Shown piece after piece: positions 1 to 9,601 of a DNA stretch of 46,056 nt (position 1 is its first letter; every line of letters begins with the position of its first letter). The notes beneath the pieces were generated by a model. That model saw only the letters and a list, made by a program, of their open reading frames with translations. It did no database searches and had not been told where the DNA came from. The translations under genes were made by a program, and so were the position numbers. Source of the stretch: Ferrovibrio sp. (GTDB taxonomy: Bacteria > Pseudomonadota > Alphaproteobacteria > Ferrovibrionales > Ferrovibrionaceae); assembly GCF_002796975.1 (NCBI RefSeq), contig NZ_PEKV01000015.1:1722-47777 (forward strand), given 5' to 3'.

Positions 1-293
<293 letters not shown>

Positions 294-320
294 GACGATC
301 TCCGAAACTCTAGGCCGCTC

Positions 321-791
321 TTACCAGCGGTAATGCGAGAAGGCCTTGTTGGCCTCTGCCATGCGATGAGTGTCTTCGCGCTTCTTCACCGAACCGCCAC
401 GGTTGTTGGCAGCGTCGAGCAGCTCGCCCGACAGACGGTCGATCATGGTGTTCTCGCCGCGCGCACGGGCAGCCGAGATCAGCCAGCGGATGGCGAGAGC
501 CTGGCCACGGTCATGACGCACTTCCACCGGCACCTGGTAGGTGGCACCACCGACGCGACGCGACCGCACTTCGATCTGCGGGCGCACGTTGTTCAGCGCA
601 TCATGGAACATCTTGACCGGATCGTTGCCGGTCTTGGACTTCATGCGATCGAAGGCACCATAGATGATGGCTTCAGCGGCAGACTTCTTGCCGTCGTACA
701 TCAGCATGTTCATGAACTTGGTCAGGACGAGATCACCGAATTTCGGATCCGGCAGAATCTCGCGCTTCTCAGCAGCGTGGCGACGCGACAT
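321..791 (-). CDS. rpsG: 30S ribosomal protein S7
   Basis: Primary assembly protein of the 30S head that contacts the 3' domain of 16S rRNA. It has 156 residues, the usual length for bacterial S7, and opens [20 protein letters not shown]. The family segments [12 protein letters not shown] and [10 protein letters not shown] are present, and it ends in the typical FSHYRW tail. The start at 791 follows an AAGGAG Shine-Dalgarno that lies in the short gap after rpsL. In E. coli S7 represses the str operon by binding the rpsL-rpsG spacer; here that spacer is only 12 nt, so the E. coli-type structure has no room. Confidence 0.98.
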   Translation of the reverse strand: MSRRHAAEKREILPDPKFGDLVLTKFMNMLMYDGKKSAAEAIIYGAFDRMKSKTGNDPVKMFHDALNNVRPQIEVRSRRVGGATYQVPVEVRHDRGQALAIRWLISAARARGENTMIDRLSGELLDAANNRGGSVKKREDTHRMAEANKAFSHYRW

Positions 792-803
792 GGATCTCTC
801 TCC

Positions 804-1175
804 TTACTTCGGACGCTTCGCGCCGTACTTCGAACGGCGCTGCTTGCGGTCCTTGACGCCCTGCGTGTCGAGCACGCCACGGATGATGTGATAGCGCACG
901 CCGGGAAGATCCTTCACACGGCCGCCGCGGATCATCACCACCGAGTGTTCCTGCAGGTTATGGCCTTCGCCAGGAATGTAGCTGGTGACTTCGAAGCCAT
1001 TGGTCAGGCGTACACGGGCGACCTTACGAAGCGCCGAGTTCGGCTTCTTCGGGGTCGTCGTGTAGACGCGTGTGCAAACACCGCGACGCTGCGGGCATTC
1101 CTGCAACGCCGGAACCTTGTCACGGACCGGCTTCGGGTGACGCGGCTTGCGGATCAGCTGATTGATCGTCGGCAT
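804..1175 (-). CDS. rpsL: 30S ribosomal protein S12
   Basis: Decoding-site ribosomal protein of 123 residues, starting [12 protein letters not shown]. The reading frame is open a further 16 codons upstream, but the family N-terminus fixes the start at 1175. The streptomycin-binding loops are wild-type-like: [12 protein letters not shown] (the lysine 42/43 region) and [12 protein letters not shown] (the lysine 87/88 region). It ends KYGAKRPK as expected. It is the first gene of the local str operon. Many alphaproteobacteria have rpoC just upstream, but here the next sequence is non-coding plus a pseudogene. Confidence 0.98.
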   Translation of the reverse strand: MPTINQLIRKPRHPKPVRDKVPALQECPQRRGVCTRVYTTTPKKPNSALRKVARVRLTNGFEVTSYIPGEGHNLQEHSVVMIRGGRVKDLPGVRYHIIRGVLDTQGVKDRKQRRSKYGAKRPK

Positions 1176-1564
1176 ACGAGTTGAAACTCCGCCAAGTTGG
1201 TCCAACACATAAAAAAACACCAAGGCGAACCACCAGCGGCTCTGACGAGCCTGGCAATCCGCCTCAAAACTTCCGCTCCAGACCCATCCTTGCGGCCCAT
1301 CGGCCGCGGAGAGGGGTCATTATGTCCAGTGCGTTAGCTAGCCTCGACGTGAGCGCTACGGAGGCCCGCTGTTCATCAACCGCGTTTAGGAAAACTCCCT
1401 ACGGGCCGGTCGAATCGCGGGGCGGACATTACTCAGCGGACCGTACCCGGTCAAGGGCGATTTCCCGCTTTCCGGCGATCTTTTTCGCAGCGCGCAATAG
1501 TGCGCATAAAGACCGGTATTCCGCGCCTTCTCCAGTTGCCTTCGGGGCGTCCGAATAGGAACAT
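1176..1564. other. Intergenic region upstream of rpsL (str operon leader)
   Basis: 389 bp with no convincing gene. Short open frames on both strands lack recognisable family sequence and a good ribosome-binding site. The minus strand must carry the promoter and leader of rpsL-rpsG-fusA; two weak candidate promoters are at 1426-1454 and 1319-1324. No tRNA, riboswitch or terminator could be recognised by eye. Confidence 0.6.
1426..1454 (-). promoter_or_regulatory. Candidate sigma-70 promoter for the str operon
   Basis: On the minus strand a TTGACC hexamer (1449-1454) is followed after 17 nt by TAATGT (1426-1431). The -35 match and the spacing are good, the -10 match is poor. A separate CATAAT hexamer at 1319-1324 has a good -10 match but no clear -35. 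Either would leave a leader of over 100 nt before rpsL. Inferred by eye only. Confidence 0.3.
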
Positions 1565-1994
1565 CTAAAGAACCCGGCAAGCCTCCTCAAACTCCAGACG
1601 CGGACTGCGCGCAAACAACTGGGGAGAATCGAGGTGCGGAGGAAGTTTGAACGGACCCGGCCGCCCGGCTCGGCATCCACCTTGGCATTGTCGAAGCCCG
1701 ATATGGGAACGGCCGCGGCATATACTCTGTGGACTGAAGATTGTAGCCGATAATCACCGTTACCGGCGCGGCCATCGTCTTCTCCAGATTGCCGGCGCTG
1801 GGCACCGGCTTCAGCCGTGCCTTGGTGTTCGCTGAGCGAACAAAGACGATGCGGGCTGGCGAGCAATTGGCACTGGTCGGCGCCATCTTCATCAGATCGT
1901 AAAGCTGGCGCAGATGGTCATCGGTGCCCTAACGATCAATCCAGCCGTTATGGGTGCGCGCGGCCCTGAACAGGGTATCGAAGAGCGACGACAT
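1565..1994 (-). pseudogene. Decayed nitroreductase / malonic semialdehyde reductase (RutE-type)
   Basis: A minus-strand remnant with clear RutE/HadB-family sequence. The ATG at 1994 opens MSSLFDTLFRAARTHNGWID, followed by an in-frame TAG at 1929-1931. The same frame continues [20 protein letters not shown], then ARIVFVRS and [16 protein letters not shown]. The middle of the flavoprotein is missing. A frame change then gives [12 protein letters not shown] and VRSNFL, and a third frame gives the family C-terminus [15 protein letters not shown] ending at 1565. The remnant is about 430 bp, against about 590 bp for an intact gene. One nonsense codon, an internal deletion and at least two frame changes make it non-functional. 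Family members are FMN-dependent NAD(P)H reductases. Confidence 0.85.
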
Positions 1995-2179
1995 CGAACA
2001 TGAGCGTCTATCTCCGGAACTATATGGCAGGAAGGTTTCATCAGCCCCAGCACGGCAATGTATCGATGCAAATGCGGAGTTACGGCCGCGTAACGTGAAG
2101 CAACGGCAAGAAATTTATTCATCCAAGGTCGGATATTTTGCGAGCCGGGAAAGACTTTTCTCCGGCGCGACCCGCGCCC

Positions 2180-2185
2180 TATAGT
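2180..2185 (+). promoter_or_regulatory. Possible -10 element of the gltA promoter
   Basis: TATAGT, a good -10 hexamer, lies 46 nt upstream of the gltA start. No convincing -35 hexamer is seen at 16-18 nt spacing; the T-rich stretch near 2156-2162 is the only candidate. Weak support. Confidence 0.25.
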
Positions 2186-2231
2186 GTCGTCACTACAATT
2201 ACATATGCAGTCCCAACCTGGGGGTACCCGA

Positions 2232-3536
2232 ATGACCACCGGCAGCAAGCCCGTTACGCTCACCGATCCGAACACCGGAAAGACCGTTACCCTCCCCATG
2301 CTGGATGGTTCGGTTGGCCCGTCGGTGATCGATATCCGAAAGCTTTATGCCGAGACCGGTCACTTCACCTACGATCCGGGCTTCACGTCGACGGCCAGCA
2401 CCGAGAGCAAGATCACCTATATCGATGGCGATGAAGGTGTACTGCTGTATCGCGGCTACGACATTGCCGACCTTGCCGAGAAGTCCACCTTCCTCGAGAC
2501 TTGCTACCTGCTCCTGAATGGCGAACTGCCGAATCCTCAGCAGAAGACGAGCTTCGAAGCCTCGATCACCAATCACACGATGCTGCATGAACAGATCCAC
2601 TTCCTGTTCCGCGGCTTCCGTCGTGACGCGCATCCCATGGCCGTGATGTGCGGCGTGGTCGGCGCCCTCTCCGCCTTCTATCACGACGCCACCGACTACG
2701 ATGATCCGAAGCAGCGCATGATCGCGCAGCATCGTCTGATCGCGAAGATGCCGACCATTGCGGCAATGGCCTACAAGTATTCGATCGGCCAGCCGTTCAT
2801 GTATCCGCGCAACGACCTCGGCTATGCCGAAAACTTCCTGCAGATGACCTTCGGCGTTCCGGCCGAGCCCTACAAGATGAGTCCGATTCTGGCCCGCGCC
2901 ATGGATCGCATCTTCATCCTGCATGCCGATCACGAGCAGAACGCCTCGACTTCGACCGTGCGCCTCGCCGGTTCGTCGGGCGCCAATCCGTTCGCCTGTA
3001 TTGCTGCCGGCATCGCCTGCCTCTGGGGCCCCGCCCATGGCGGCGCCAATGAAGCCGTGCTGAAGATGCTGGAAGAGATCGGTTCGCCCGACAAGGTCGG
3101 CGAAGCTGTGAAGAAGGCCAAGGACAAGAATTCCGGCTTCCGCCTGATGGGCTTCGGCCACCGCGTCTACAAGAACTACGATCCGCGCGCCAAGGTGATG
3201 CGCGAGACCTGCTACGAGGTTCTGGAAGAACTCGGCGTCAAGGACGAGCCGCTGCTGAAGATGGCGATGGAGCTGGAGCGTATCGCATTGGAAGACGATT
3301 ATTTCGTCTCCAAGAAGCTGTATCCGAATGTCGACTTCTATTCGGGCATCATCCTGCGCGCCATGGGTTTCCCGACCGCGATGTTCACCGCACTGTTCGC
3401 GCTGGCTCGCACCGTCGGCTGGATTTCCCAATGGAACGAAATGATCGAGGACCCGGCTCAGAAGATCGGCCGCCCCCGTCAGCTGTATACCGGCGCCACC
3501 AAGCGGGCCTATATTCCGCTCGACAAGCGTAAATAA
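2232..3536 (+). CDS. gltA: Citrate synthase (type II)
   Basis: Condenses acetyl-CoA with oxaloacetate as the first step of the TCA cycle, in the cytoplasm. The protein has 434 residues, the size of proteobacterial hexameric citrate synthases. The catalytic histidines lie in [12 protein letters not shown] and [16 protein letters not shown], and the catalytic aspartate in [10 protein letters not shown]. The C-terminus is [20 protein letters not shown]. The chosen start [12 protein letters not shown] fits the family; upstream in-frame ATGs at 2184 and 2205 would add a non-conserved N-terminus. It is transcribed away from the str operon and followed by a small membrane-protein gene before a strong terminator. 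Confidence 0.97.
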   Translation: MTTGSKPVTLTDPNTGKTVTLPMLDGSVGPSVIDIRKLYAETGHFTYDPGFTSTASTESKITYIDGDEGVLLYRGYDIADLAEKSTFLETCYLLLNGELPNPQQKTSFEASITNHTMLHEQIHFLFRGFRRDAHPMAVMCGVVGALSAFYHDATDYDDPKQRMIAQHRLIAKMPTIAAMAYKYSIGQPFMYPRNDLGYAENFLQMTFGVPAEPYKMSPILARAMDRIFILHADHEQNASTSTVRLAGSSGANPFACIAAGIACLWGPAHGGANEAVLKMLEEIGSPDKVGEAVKKAKDKNSGFRLMGFGHRVYKNYDPRAKVMRETCYEVLEELGVKDEPLLKMAMELERIALEDDYFVSKKLYPNVDFYSGIILRAMGFPTAMFTALFALARTVGWISQWNEMIEDPAQKIGRPRQLYTGATKRAYIPLDKRK

Positions 3537-3586
3537 TCCTCGGATTATTGGCGCAGACGTCACGGCACCGTTGGGAGGCGGGCCGC

Positions 3587-3796
3587 ATGGGCAAGCGGGC
3601 AGAGAAGCATGGCGGTCAACCGCCCTCGGGAACCCGGGCCACCGGTCACGGCTGGCTGCGTCCGGGCTATCTGGATCTGCCGGCCGCAGCCAACGACAAC
3701 AGGATGACGCCGCAATCCGTGCTGCGCCAGCCGCGTTTCTGGGGCTGGGCCGCTATGATCGGTCTGGCCATCGCCTTGATTGCTGTCCGGCTGTAA
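3587..3796 (+). CDS. Small single-pass membrane protein, unknown function
   Basis: A 69-residue protein not recognised as a named family. It opens MGKRAEKHGGQPPSGTRATG, a basic disordered stretch, and ends with one hydrophobic helix (WGWAAMIGLAIALIAV). It is therefore probably a C-terminally anchored inner-membrane protein. The start at 3587 is chosen because GGGAGG lies 8 nt upstream; the frame is open to 3548 without a ribosome-binding site there. It lies 50 nt after gltA and before the terminator at 3822-3850, so it is probably co-transcribed with gltA. The strong ribosome-binding site and codon use support a real gene, but its function is not inferable. Confidence 0.6.
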   Translation: MGKRAEKHGGQPPSGTRATGHGWLRPGYLDLPAAANDNRMTPQSVLRQPRFWGWAAMIGLAIALIAVRL

Positions 3797-3821
3797 TCCG
3801 CCGCCTCTTCCAGTCTCGTCA

Positions 3822-3850
3822 GGGCCGCCTCAGGGCGGCCCTTTGTTTTT
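3822..3850 (+). terminator. Rho-independent terminator after gltA and the small membrane-protein gene
   Basis: GGGCCGCC (3822-3829) and GGCGGCCC (3834-3841) form a perfect 8-bp stem with a 4-nt loop. A TTTGTTTTT tract at 3842-3850 follows. It ends 25 nt after the stop codon of the 69-residue protein and separates it from the kinase gene. Confidence 0.88.
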
Positions 3851-3919
3851 GGCTGCTCGATAATCTCCTCAAACAGCAATACCATTACCGACCATCGCCC
3901 TGGCCAAACCGGATCCGCC

Positions 3920-6271
3920 ATGCACCTGAGCGTGCGCCTTAAACTGGCCGCTGCCTTCGCCATCTCTGTCCTGACCGCTGCCGGTCTGGGGCTCGCGGCA
4001 TTCTGGGCGGTGCAGTCCGTCGGCGACCTCGTGGTGCGGCTCTATGATCAGCCGCTGATGACCATCAACTACGCACGTTTGGCGCAGACCAGTTTCGTCA
4101 CCCAGGAATTGCTGACGCGGGAGATTGCTGCCGAGAGCCATGTCGTCGACAGCGGCCAGCATGCAAACGACATCCGCACCCGCAACGAAGATTTCATTTC
4201 CGATATCGCTGTCGCTGAGGAACGCGGCCTCAATCCTGGCATTCGGAAATATGGCGACCAAATCCGCACGCTGAACGGGCTGTGGCTGGATGCGGCCTTG
4301 CGTGCATTGGAACAACCGCCCGGAAGTCGCGAGCGCATAGAGTTGCTGCAGACCCGCGAAGCGCTTGCCGGCGAGATCACCGAAGCGCTGGAAATCCTGA
4401 CGCAACTCGCCGCCGAAGACGGTTTCATCTTCCGCAGTCAGGCGGAAGCCACCATCCAGCAGACCAAAGACCGAACGATGATGATGATCGCGGCACTCGC
4501 CGTCGTCATCACCGTCGTCTCGCTCCTGCTGATCCGCAATATCGTGGCACCGCTTGGCACGATGACCAGCGCCATGTTCCGCCTCGCCAAGGGCGATACC
4601 GGTCTGAGCCTGCCAAAGCTGAAACGCCAGGACGAGATCGGCCAGATGGCGCAGTCGCTGCGGGTGTTCCGTCAGGCCATGGAAGACTTGCAGATCGCCC
4701 GCGAACGAGCCGAGGCTGCGACCAAGGCGAAATCGGAATTCCTGGCGATGATGAGCCATGAAATCCGCACGCCCATGAACGGTGTGCTCGGCCTGACCCG
4801 CCTGCTGACCAAGACACCGCTGAATTCCGAGCAGCGCAGTCTTGCCGGCACTGTGCTCGATTCCGCGGAAGCACTGCTGGTGATCCTCAACGACATCCTC
4901 GATTTCTCCAAGCTGGAAGCAGGCCGTGTGGACGTCGAAAAGATCGACTACGACCTCAACCGCGTGGTGGCCGCTTCGCTGACCCTGATGCGGAACCGCG
5001 CCGAGGAAAAGGGCCTGCAGCTCAATGCCGATGTCGACCCGCATCTGCCGCGCTATCTGGTCGGCGACCCGAACCGCCTGCGCCAGATCGTGCTAAACCT
5101 GCTTGGCAACGCCATAAAATTCACCGACAGCGGCCAGGTCGATGTGATGGTGCGCGCCGAGCATGATGCGCAGAATGCCACACCGACGGTCCGCTTCGAA
5201 ATCCGCGATACCGGCGTGGGCATCTCGAAGGACGGCCTCGACAAGCTGTTCGGCAGCTTTGTGCAAGCGGATTCATCGATCACCCGCCGCTTTGGCGGCA
5301 CTGGTCTCGGACTTGCGATCTGCAAGCGTCTGGTCGAGGCGATGGATGGAGAGATCGGTGTCGAAAGCGAAGCCGGCAAAGGCAGCACCTTCTGGTTCCG
5401 GCTGCCGCTGATCTCCGGTCACGAACCGCTGGCCGTGCAGAAGGGTGTAGACGAAACACCCCTGCCCTCGCTCCGCATCCTGGTTGCGGAGGACAATCCG
5501 GTAAACCGCAAGGTCGCCGCCGGGATCCTGATGGAACAGAGACATCAGGTTGCGTTTGCGGTGAACGGCAAGCAGGCGGTCGAAGCGGCGTCGCAGGCCG
5601 AACCGCCTTTCGATGTGATTCTGATGGACGTGCATATGCCGGAACTGGACGGCATCTCGGCTGCACGCGCGATCCGCCGCCTGCCTGAGCCGCATCGCGA
5701 CACCCGCATCATCGCCGTGACCGCCTCGCTGAGCCATGATGGTGTGCAGCGCTGCCTGGCCGCGGGTATGAACGACTATGTCGGCAAGCCCATCGTGCCT
5801 GAAGCACTGGATCAGGCGATGCGGCGTGTCATGGGATTTACGGGCAGCGCTGCGTCCGGAGGCATGGAGCCGCTGCCCTATGGCGGGCCTGAAGGAGAAT
5901 TCGATACCCGGTCGCTGGAGGCTCTTGGCCGCGACCTCGGTATCGAAATGGCACTGGACCTGATTGCCACCTTCATCGAACTTGCCCCGGAAATCAGTTC
6001 CGGCCTCGCCGATTTTGCCGCGGATCGGGATTGCCGGCATATGGCGGAGCTGGGGCACAGCCTGAAAAGCTCGGCTGCCAGCCTTGGACTGCTGGAGGTT
6101 CAGCGTCTGGCCGAAAAGCTGGAACAGTCGGATCTCGCGGGCGACGCCGAGGCCACATATGATTACACTCACGCCCTGAAGCTGGCCCTCGAATCAGGGA
6201 TAGCCTGGTTGCGCGGCAGGACCATGGAGTTGCGTCAGGATATGGCTTCAGGGTTGAAAAATGCTGGATAA
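3920..6271 (+). CDS. Tripartite hybrid sensor histidine kinase (HAMP-HisKA-HATPase-REC-HPt)
   Basis: A 783-residue membrane kinase. Order: TM1 about residues 8-31; a mostly helical periplasmic segment about 32-186; TM2 about 187-207; HAMP about 208-262; HisKA with H280 in [12 protein letters not shown]; a HATPase with N box ([10 protein letters not shown]), G1 (DTGVGIS) and G2 (GGTGLGLAI); a receiver with phospho-acceptor D570 in [11 protein letters not shown] and KPI lysine; and an HPt domain with H713 in [13 protein letters not shown]. This is the ArcB/BarA-style layout that passes phosphate His-Asp-His to a separate regulator. The sensor has no cysteine cluster, PAS or named fold, so the stimulus is unknown. 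The stop overlaps the next gene's start by 11 bp, marking the response regulator at 6261 as the likely partner. Confidence 0.93.
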   Translation: MHLSVRLKLAAAFAISVLTAAGLGLAAFWAVQSVGDLVVRLYDQPLMTINYARLAQTSFVTQELLTREIAAESHVVDSGQHANDIRTRNEDFISDIAVAEERGLNPGIRKYGDQIRTLNGLWLDAALRALEQPPGSRERIELLQTREALAGEITEALEILTQLAAEDGFIFRSQAEATIQQTKDRTMMMIAALAVVITVVSLLLIRNIVAPLGTMTSAMFRLAKGDTGLSLPKLKRQDEIGQMAQSLRVFRQAMEDLQIARERAEAATKAKSEFLAMMSHEIRTPMNGVLGLTRLLTKTPLNSEQRSLAGTVLDSAEALLVILNDILDFSKLEAGRVDVEKIDYDLNRVVAASLTLMRNRAEEKGLQLNADVDPHLPRYLVGDPNRLRQIVLNLLGNAIKFTDSGQVDVMVRAEHDAQNATPTVRFEIRDTGVGISKDGLDKLFGSFVQADSSITRRFGGTGLGLAICKRLVEAMDGEIGVESEAGKGSTFWFRLPLISGHEPLAVQKGVDETPLPSLRILVAEDNPVNRKVAAGILMEQRHQVAFAVNGKQAVEAASQAEPPFDVILMDVHMPELDGISAARAIRRLPEPHRDTRIIAVTASLSHDGVQRCLAAGMNDYVGKPIVPEALDQAMRRVMGFTGSAASGGMEPLPYGGPEGEFDTRSLEALGRDLGIEMALDLIATFIELAPEISSGLADFAADRDCRHMAELGHSLKSSAASLGLLEVQRLAEKLEQSDLAGDAEATYDYTHALKLALESGIAWLRGRTMELRQDMASGLKNAG

Positions 6272-6674
6272 CAAACTGCCAGGCCTGGAGCGTTTGCGTG
6301 TGCTGCTTGTCGAGGACGACATGTTCGCCCAACGCCTTGCTGCCAGCGTGCTGCGCCAGCTCGGCGTCAGAGACCTGACCATCGTCAAGGATGGTCAGGC
6401 CGCCATCGACCTGCTGGGCACGACACAAATACAGTTCGATCTGATCGTCTCAGACTGGAACATGCCGAAGGTGACCGGCCTGGATTTGCTCAAACATGTC
6501 CGCAAAACCTGGGTCAACATGCCCTTCCTGATGCTGACCGGTAATGCGAATGAGGAATTCGTCATCACTGCCCGCGAGAACAAGGTGAATGCCTATGTCA
6601 TCAAGCCCTTCTCGGCCGGTCAGCTGCAGCAGAAACTGGCCGTGATGTTCAATATCAGGCTGCCGGGAACCTGA
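6261..6674 (+). CDS. Single-domain (CheY-like) response regulator
   Basis: 137 residues forming one receiver domain with no output domain. The acidic pocket is E18-D19-D20, the phospho-acceptor is D65 in IVSDWNMPK, the switch threonine is T93 and the conserved lysine is K115 in VIKPFS. The SDWNMP signature is typical of CheY and of receivers that act by protein contact. Overlap with the upstream hybrid kinase means translational coupling, so it probably receives phosphate from the HPt domain (H713). Without a DNA-binding or enzymatic domain its output must be a protein partner, which is not identifiable here. Confidence 0.92.
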   Translation: MLDNKLPGLERLRVLLVEDDMFAQRLAASVLRQLGVRDLTIVKDGQAAIDLLGTTQIQFDLIVSDWNMPKVTGLDLLKHVRKTWVNMPFLMLTGNANEEFVITARENKVNAYVIKPFSAGQLQQKLAVMFNIRLPGT

Positions 6675-6751
6675 TTTGCCAGCCCTTGACCGGGCAGTGA
6701 TCCGGTGTGTCAGTTCTTCCGTATAAGCCAGACACCGCCTCTGGAGGAACA

Positions 6752-7513
6752 ATGCGCATCGCCACCACTGCCGCCCTCGGCGCTTTCACCCTGCTCACCG
6801 CCAGCCCCGCTCTCGCTCTCGATATGGCCAGCCTGACCGGCAACAACGGACTGCTGCTGTTCAGTGACAAGACGCCAGGCAAGACCAAAGCCGTGGCGAT
6901 CACCGGCGTGGACGGCAAGCTGCTGGGCATCGACATGCGCCCGGCCGACGGCAAGCTTTATGCCCTGAGCCACGATGGCACGCTCTACACGGTCGATACC
7001 GCCAGTGGCGCGGCCACCCGCAAGTCGAAACTTTCCGTGACACTGGATGCGATCGATCATCTTGTCGTCGATTTCAATCCACAGGCAGATCGGCTGCGCG
7101 TGAATGTCGATACCGGGCAGACTGTAGTGGATGGCAAGCTGGCCTACCGCCCGCAGGATCGCAATGCCGGCAAGCTGCCAGGCGTTTATGCCGGTGCTTA
7201 CATCAACTCCTATGCCGGCGCGACCCAGACCCAGCTGTTCGATATCGACAGCCTGAACGGCAGCTATGTGATCCAGGATCCGCCGAACGACGGCGTGTTG
7301 CGCAGCGTGGCACCGACCGGCGCCAAGCCGGGTGCCGTGATCGGCGCAATTGATATTTATACGGATGCCAAGGACGAATATTTCGGCTTTGCGGTGTCGG
7401 AGAACCGGCTGCATCGCTTCGATGTGGCCACCGGAAACCTCGGCAAAGGAAGTGCCATTGGCAACGGCAGGATCACCGTGATCGACATCGCCGTGCTGAC
7501 GCCCCGTCGCTGA
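6752..7513 (+). CDS. Secreted DUF4394-domain protein
   Basis: 253 residues with a Sec signal peptide: MRIATTAALGAFTLLTASP, with cleavage probably near ALA-LD (about residue 23). The mature part matches DUF4394 as I know it: repeated beta-strand units such as GIDMRPADGKLYALSHDGTL, the DHLVVDFNPQADRLRV segment, and repeats ending GFAVSENRLHRFDV. The family is of unknown function and probably folds as a beta-propeller in the periplasm or outside the cell. The start at 6752 follows GGAGG by about 5 nt. It lies 77 nt after the response regulator and 4 nt before the cupredoxin gene, so the last two are very likely one transcript. Confidence 0.85.
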   Translation: MRIATTAALGAFTLLTASPALALDMASLTGNNGLLLFSDKTPGKTKAVAITGVDGKLLGIDMRPADGKLYALSHDGTLYTVDTASGAATRKSKLSVTLDAIDHLVVDFNPQADRLRVNVDTGQTVVDGKLAYRPQDRNAGKLPGVYAGAYINSYAGATQTQLFDIDSLNGSYVIQDPPNDGVLRSVAPTGAKPGAVIGAIDIYTDAKDEYFGFAVSENRLHRFDVATGNLGKGSAIGNGRITVIDIAVLTPRR

Positions 7514-7517
7514 TCCG

Positions 7518-7865
7518 ATGCGCAAGGTCACCGTCACTCTCGCTGCTTTACTTGGCCTCGCACTGGGGGGAGCATCCGGTTTGTACGCGCATCTGGCCGA
7601 AGCCCAGGCCGGCACCGTGATCGTTCAGCAGGGCATCGCCTTCAAGCCTGGCAAGGCCACGGTAAAGGCCGGCGGCCAGATCACCTTCCGTAACGAAGAT
7701 CCATTCGGCCACAATGTCTATTCGCCCAGTAAGGGCGGGATCTTCGATATCGGCCTGCAGGCACCGGATTCCGAAACCGCAGTCGCTTTCAAGGAACCTG
7801 GAGAATACATCATCCAGTGCCGCATCCATCCAAAGATGCGCGCAGTCATCACCGTGACGCAGTAA
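7518..7865 (+). CDS. Periplasmic cupredoxin (plastocyanin-like type 1 copper protein)
   Basis: 115 residues with a signal peptide (hydrophobic residues 4-22, cleavage probably after AEAQA near residue 31). The mature part is a short blue-copper domain. The four type 1 copper ligands are visible: H65 in PFGHNVYS, then C101, H104 and M107 in QCRIHPKM. A C-x2-H-x2-M loop is that of small electron-transfer cupredoxins annotated as plastocyanin- or methylamine-utilisation-like proteins. It starts 4 nt after the DUF4394 gene and is followed by a strong terminator. It probably carries electrons in the periplasm; donor and acceptor are unknown. There are no amine dehydrogenase genes nearby. Confidence 0.88.
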   Translation: MRKVTVTLAALLGLALGGASGLYAHLAEAQAGTVIVQQGIAFKPGKATVKAGGQITFRNEDPFGHNVYSPSKGGIFDIGLQAPDSETAVAFKEPGEYIIQCRIHPKMRAVITVTQ

Positions 7866-7870
7866 TAGAA

Positions 7871-7906
7871 ACGCCCGGCCGGAATATTTCCGGCCGGGCG
7901 TTTTTT
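7871..7906 (+). terminator. Strong terminator between the cupredoxin gene and gloA
   Basis: A 14-bp perfect stem (7871-7884 with 7888-7901) around a TAT loop is followed on the plus strand by six T residues (7901-7906). It ends the plus-strand DUF4394-cupredoxin transcript. On the minus strand the same hairpin is followed by TTTCTATT, so it may also end the gloA transcript, less efficiently. Confidence 0.9.
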
Positions 7907-7919
7907 CATTCAACCGCGA

Positions 7920-8360
7920 TCAGGCCGGCTTACGTTCGATCAGTTCGATCTTGTAGCCATCCGGGTCTTCGATGAAGGCGATCACGCTGCCACCGTGCTT
8001 CATCGGTCCGGGCGGGCGCGGAATCTTCACACCAGATTCTTCCAACACTTTGCAGACGCCGTAGATGTCCGGCACGCCGAGCGCGAGATGGCCAAAGCCG
8101 CTGCCGACGGTGTAAGGCTCCTTCTGCCCCCAGTTATGGGTCAGCTCGATCACCGTGTTGGTCTTTTCATCGCCGTATCCGACGAAGGCCAGGGTGAATT
8201 CACCCGACGGGTAATCGGTCTTGCGCAGCAGGGTCATGCCGAGCTTGTTGGTATAGAAATCGAGCGACTTCTTCAGGTCGAAGACGCGCAGCATGGTGTG
8301 CAGCATCTGGAAGCTGCCGGCCTGCACGGCAGGTTTCGAAAGCGGGGCAGTTTCGTTCAT
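7920..8360 (-). CDS. gloA: Lactoylglutathione lyase (glyoxalase I)
   Basis: Converts the methylglyoxal-glutathione hemithioacetal to S-lactoylglutathione. 146 residues, a two-module VOC fold. Metal ligands line up with the E. coli enzyme shifted by 16-17: H21 (MLHTMLRV), E72 (NTVIELTHNWG), H91 (GFGHLALGV) and E139 (YKIELIERK). The YxVGxGFGHLA and EDPDGYKIELI segments are family signatures. A short N-terminal extension of about 16 residues precedes the VOC start. It lies 38 nt downstream of lpxB on the same strand and may be the last gene of that long transcript. Confidence 0.95.
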   Translation of the reverse strand: MNETAPLSKPAVQAGSFQMLHTMLRVFDLKKSLDFYTNKLGMTLLRKTDYPSGEFTLAFVGYGDEKTNTVIELTHNWGQKEPYTVGSGFGHLALGVPDIYGVCKVLEESGVKIPRPPGPMKHGGSVIAFIEDPDGYKIELIERKPA

Positions 8361-8398
8361 GGCAATCCTCCGGGGCTGGTCGGCAATGATATGGGCGT

Positions 8399-9601
8399 TC
8401 AGGCTGCCGGTGGCAACCGTTTTGCCGCCGCCAGCACGGCACGGGCGGCGCGATGGGCCGGCGACACGGGATCGTCTGCACCGAGCTGCGCAGCCACGGC
8501 GGCACAGCCGTCAATCTGACGCTGGCGGGCGGCGGGATCGGTCAGCAGCTGCAACAGGGCCGGCGCGATCTTATCAGCTGTGCAATCCTGCTGCAGGAAT
8601 TCCGGCATCACCACACGCCGTTGCAGAATGTTCACCAGACCGACATAGGGAATCTTGATGAGACGCCGCATAACCGCCGCGGTGATCGGATTAACCCTGT
8701 AGGCCAGTACGGTTGGCGTGCTGGCCAGACCCAGCTCCAGTGTCGCAGTACCGGAGGCCGCCAGAGCAACCTCGGCTGCCAGCATCGCCGCATAGCGCTC
8801 CGGTGCAGTCTCCAGCACGGTGGCTGGGAAAGGCAACGACGGCAACGCCTCGTTCACCATCGCCGATACCGTTTCGACCGTGGGAATCACGAGATGCAAT
8901 GATATCCCGGCCGATTTCACCCGCTGCAAAGTCTCGGTGAATACCGGCAAGAGCGTCTTCACCTCACCCCGCCGGCTACCGGGCATCAGCGCCAGCAGAC
9001 ATGCATCGGTTGCAATGCCATGGCCCTGACGGAATCCCTCGCCAGCCACTTCGGCCTCGGCCTCCGCTTTGCGCGCAGCCGCGAGAGCCTCGACGGCCGG
9101 ATGGCCAACAAAAGTGGCCGGCAATCCGACGACTTCGAAATACGCCGGCTCGAATGGCAGAAGCGCCAGCAGATGGTTACACAGCTGCGCCAGCCGGCGT
9201 GCCCGACCTGGACGCCACGCCCACACCGTCGGGGCAACATAATGCACGATGGGAAATTGGCGGCCCGCCAGTCGCTGCATCACGCGCTTCGTGTAGCCTG
9301 GACTGTCGATGGTCACCAATACGTCGGGTGTTTCTTGCAGCACAAACTTCGCGGCCTGGTCGATCCGGCTGAGCAAGAAACGCGCCTTGGGCAGCAGTTC
9401 GACCAGCCCCATCACCGCCATGTCAGCGATCGGAAACAGGCTGTGCAAGCCTTCGGCTTCCATCAGCGCGCCACCGGTACCGATGAACTCGACACTCCCG
9501 CCGGTTTCAGCGCGCAGCGCGCGCATCAGGCTGGCGCCTAACACGTCGCCGGATGGCTCGCCGGCCAGCAAAGCAACGCGAAGCCTGCGTTCAACCACCA
9601 T
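8399..9601 (-). CDS. lpxB: Lipid-A-disaccharide synthase
   Basis: Inner-membrane-associated GT-B glycosyltransferase that joins UDP-2,3-diacylglucosamine and lipid X into the lipid A disaccharide. 400 residues, the usual length. N-terminal LLAGEPSGDVLGASL is the family signature. Others are TIDSPGYTKRV, HYVAPTVWAWRPGR and LMPGSRRGEVKTLLP, and the C-terminal donor-site segment ASGTATLELGLASTPTVLAYRV. The ATG at 9601 overlaps the end of lpxI by 11 bp, which suggests translational coupling. It is the last lpx gene of the supercluster. Confidence 0.97.
   Translation of the reverse strand: MVVERRLRVALLAGEPSGDVLGASLMRALRAETGGSVEFIGTGGALMEAEGLHSLFPIADMAVMGLVELLPKARFLLSRIDQAAKFVLQETPDVLVTIDSPGYTKRVMQRLAGRQFPIVHYVAPTVWAWRPGRARRLAQLCNHLLALLPFEPAYFEVVGLPATFVGHPAVEALAAARKAEAEAEVAGEGFRQGHGIATDACLLALMPGSRRGEVKTLLPVFTETLQRVKSAGISLHLVIPTVETVSAMVNEALPSLPFPATVLETAPERYAAMLAAEVALAASGTATLELGLASTPTVLAYRVNPITAAVMRRLIKIPYVGLVNILQRRVVMPEFLQQDCTADKIAPALLQLLTDPAARQRQIDGCAAVAAQLGADDPVSPAHRAARAVLAAAKRLPPAA

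Noticed and set aside
2199..3563. A 454-codon open frame antisense to all of gltA
   Set aside because: It exactly shadows gltA, has no family sequence and is rich in His, Arg and Gly as expected of an antisense frame in GC-rich codons.
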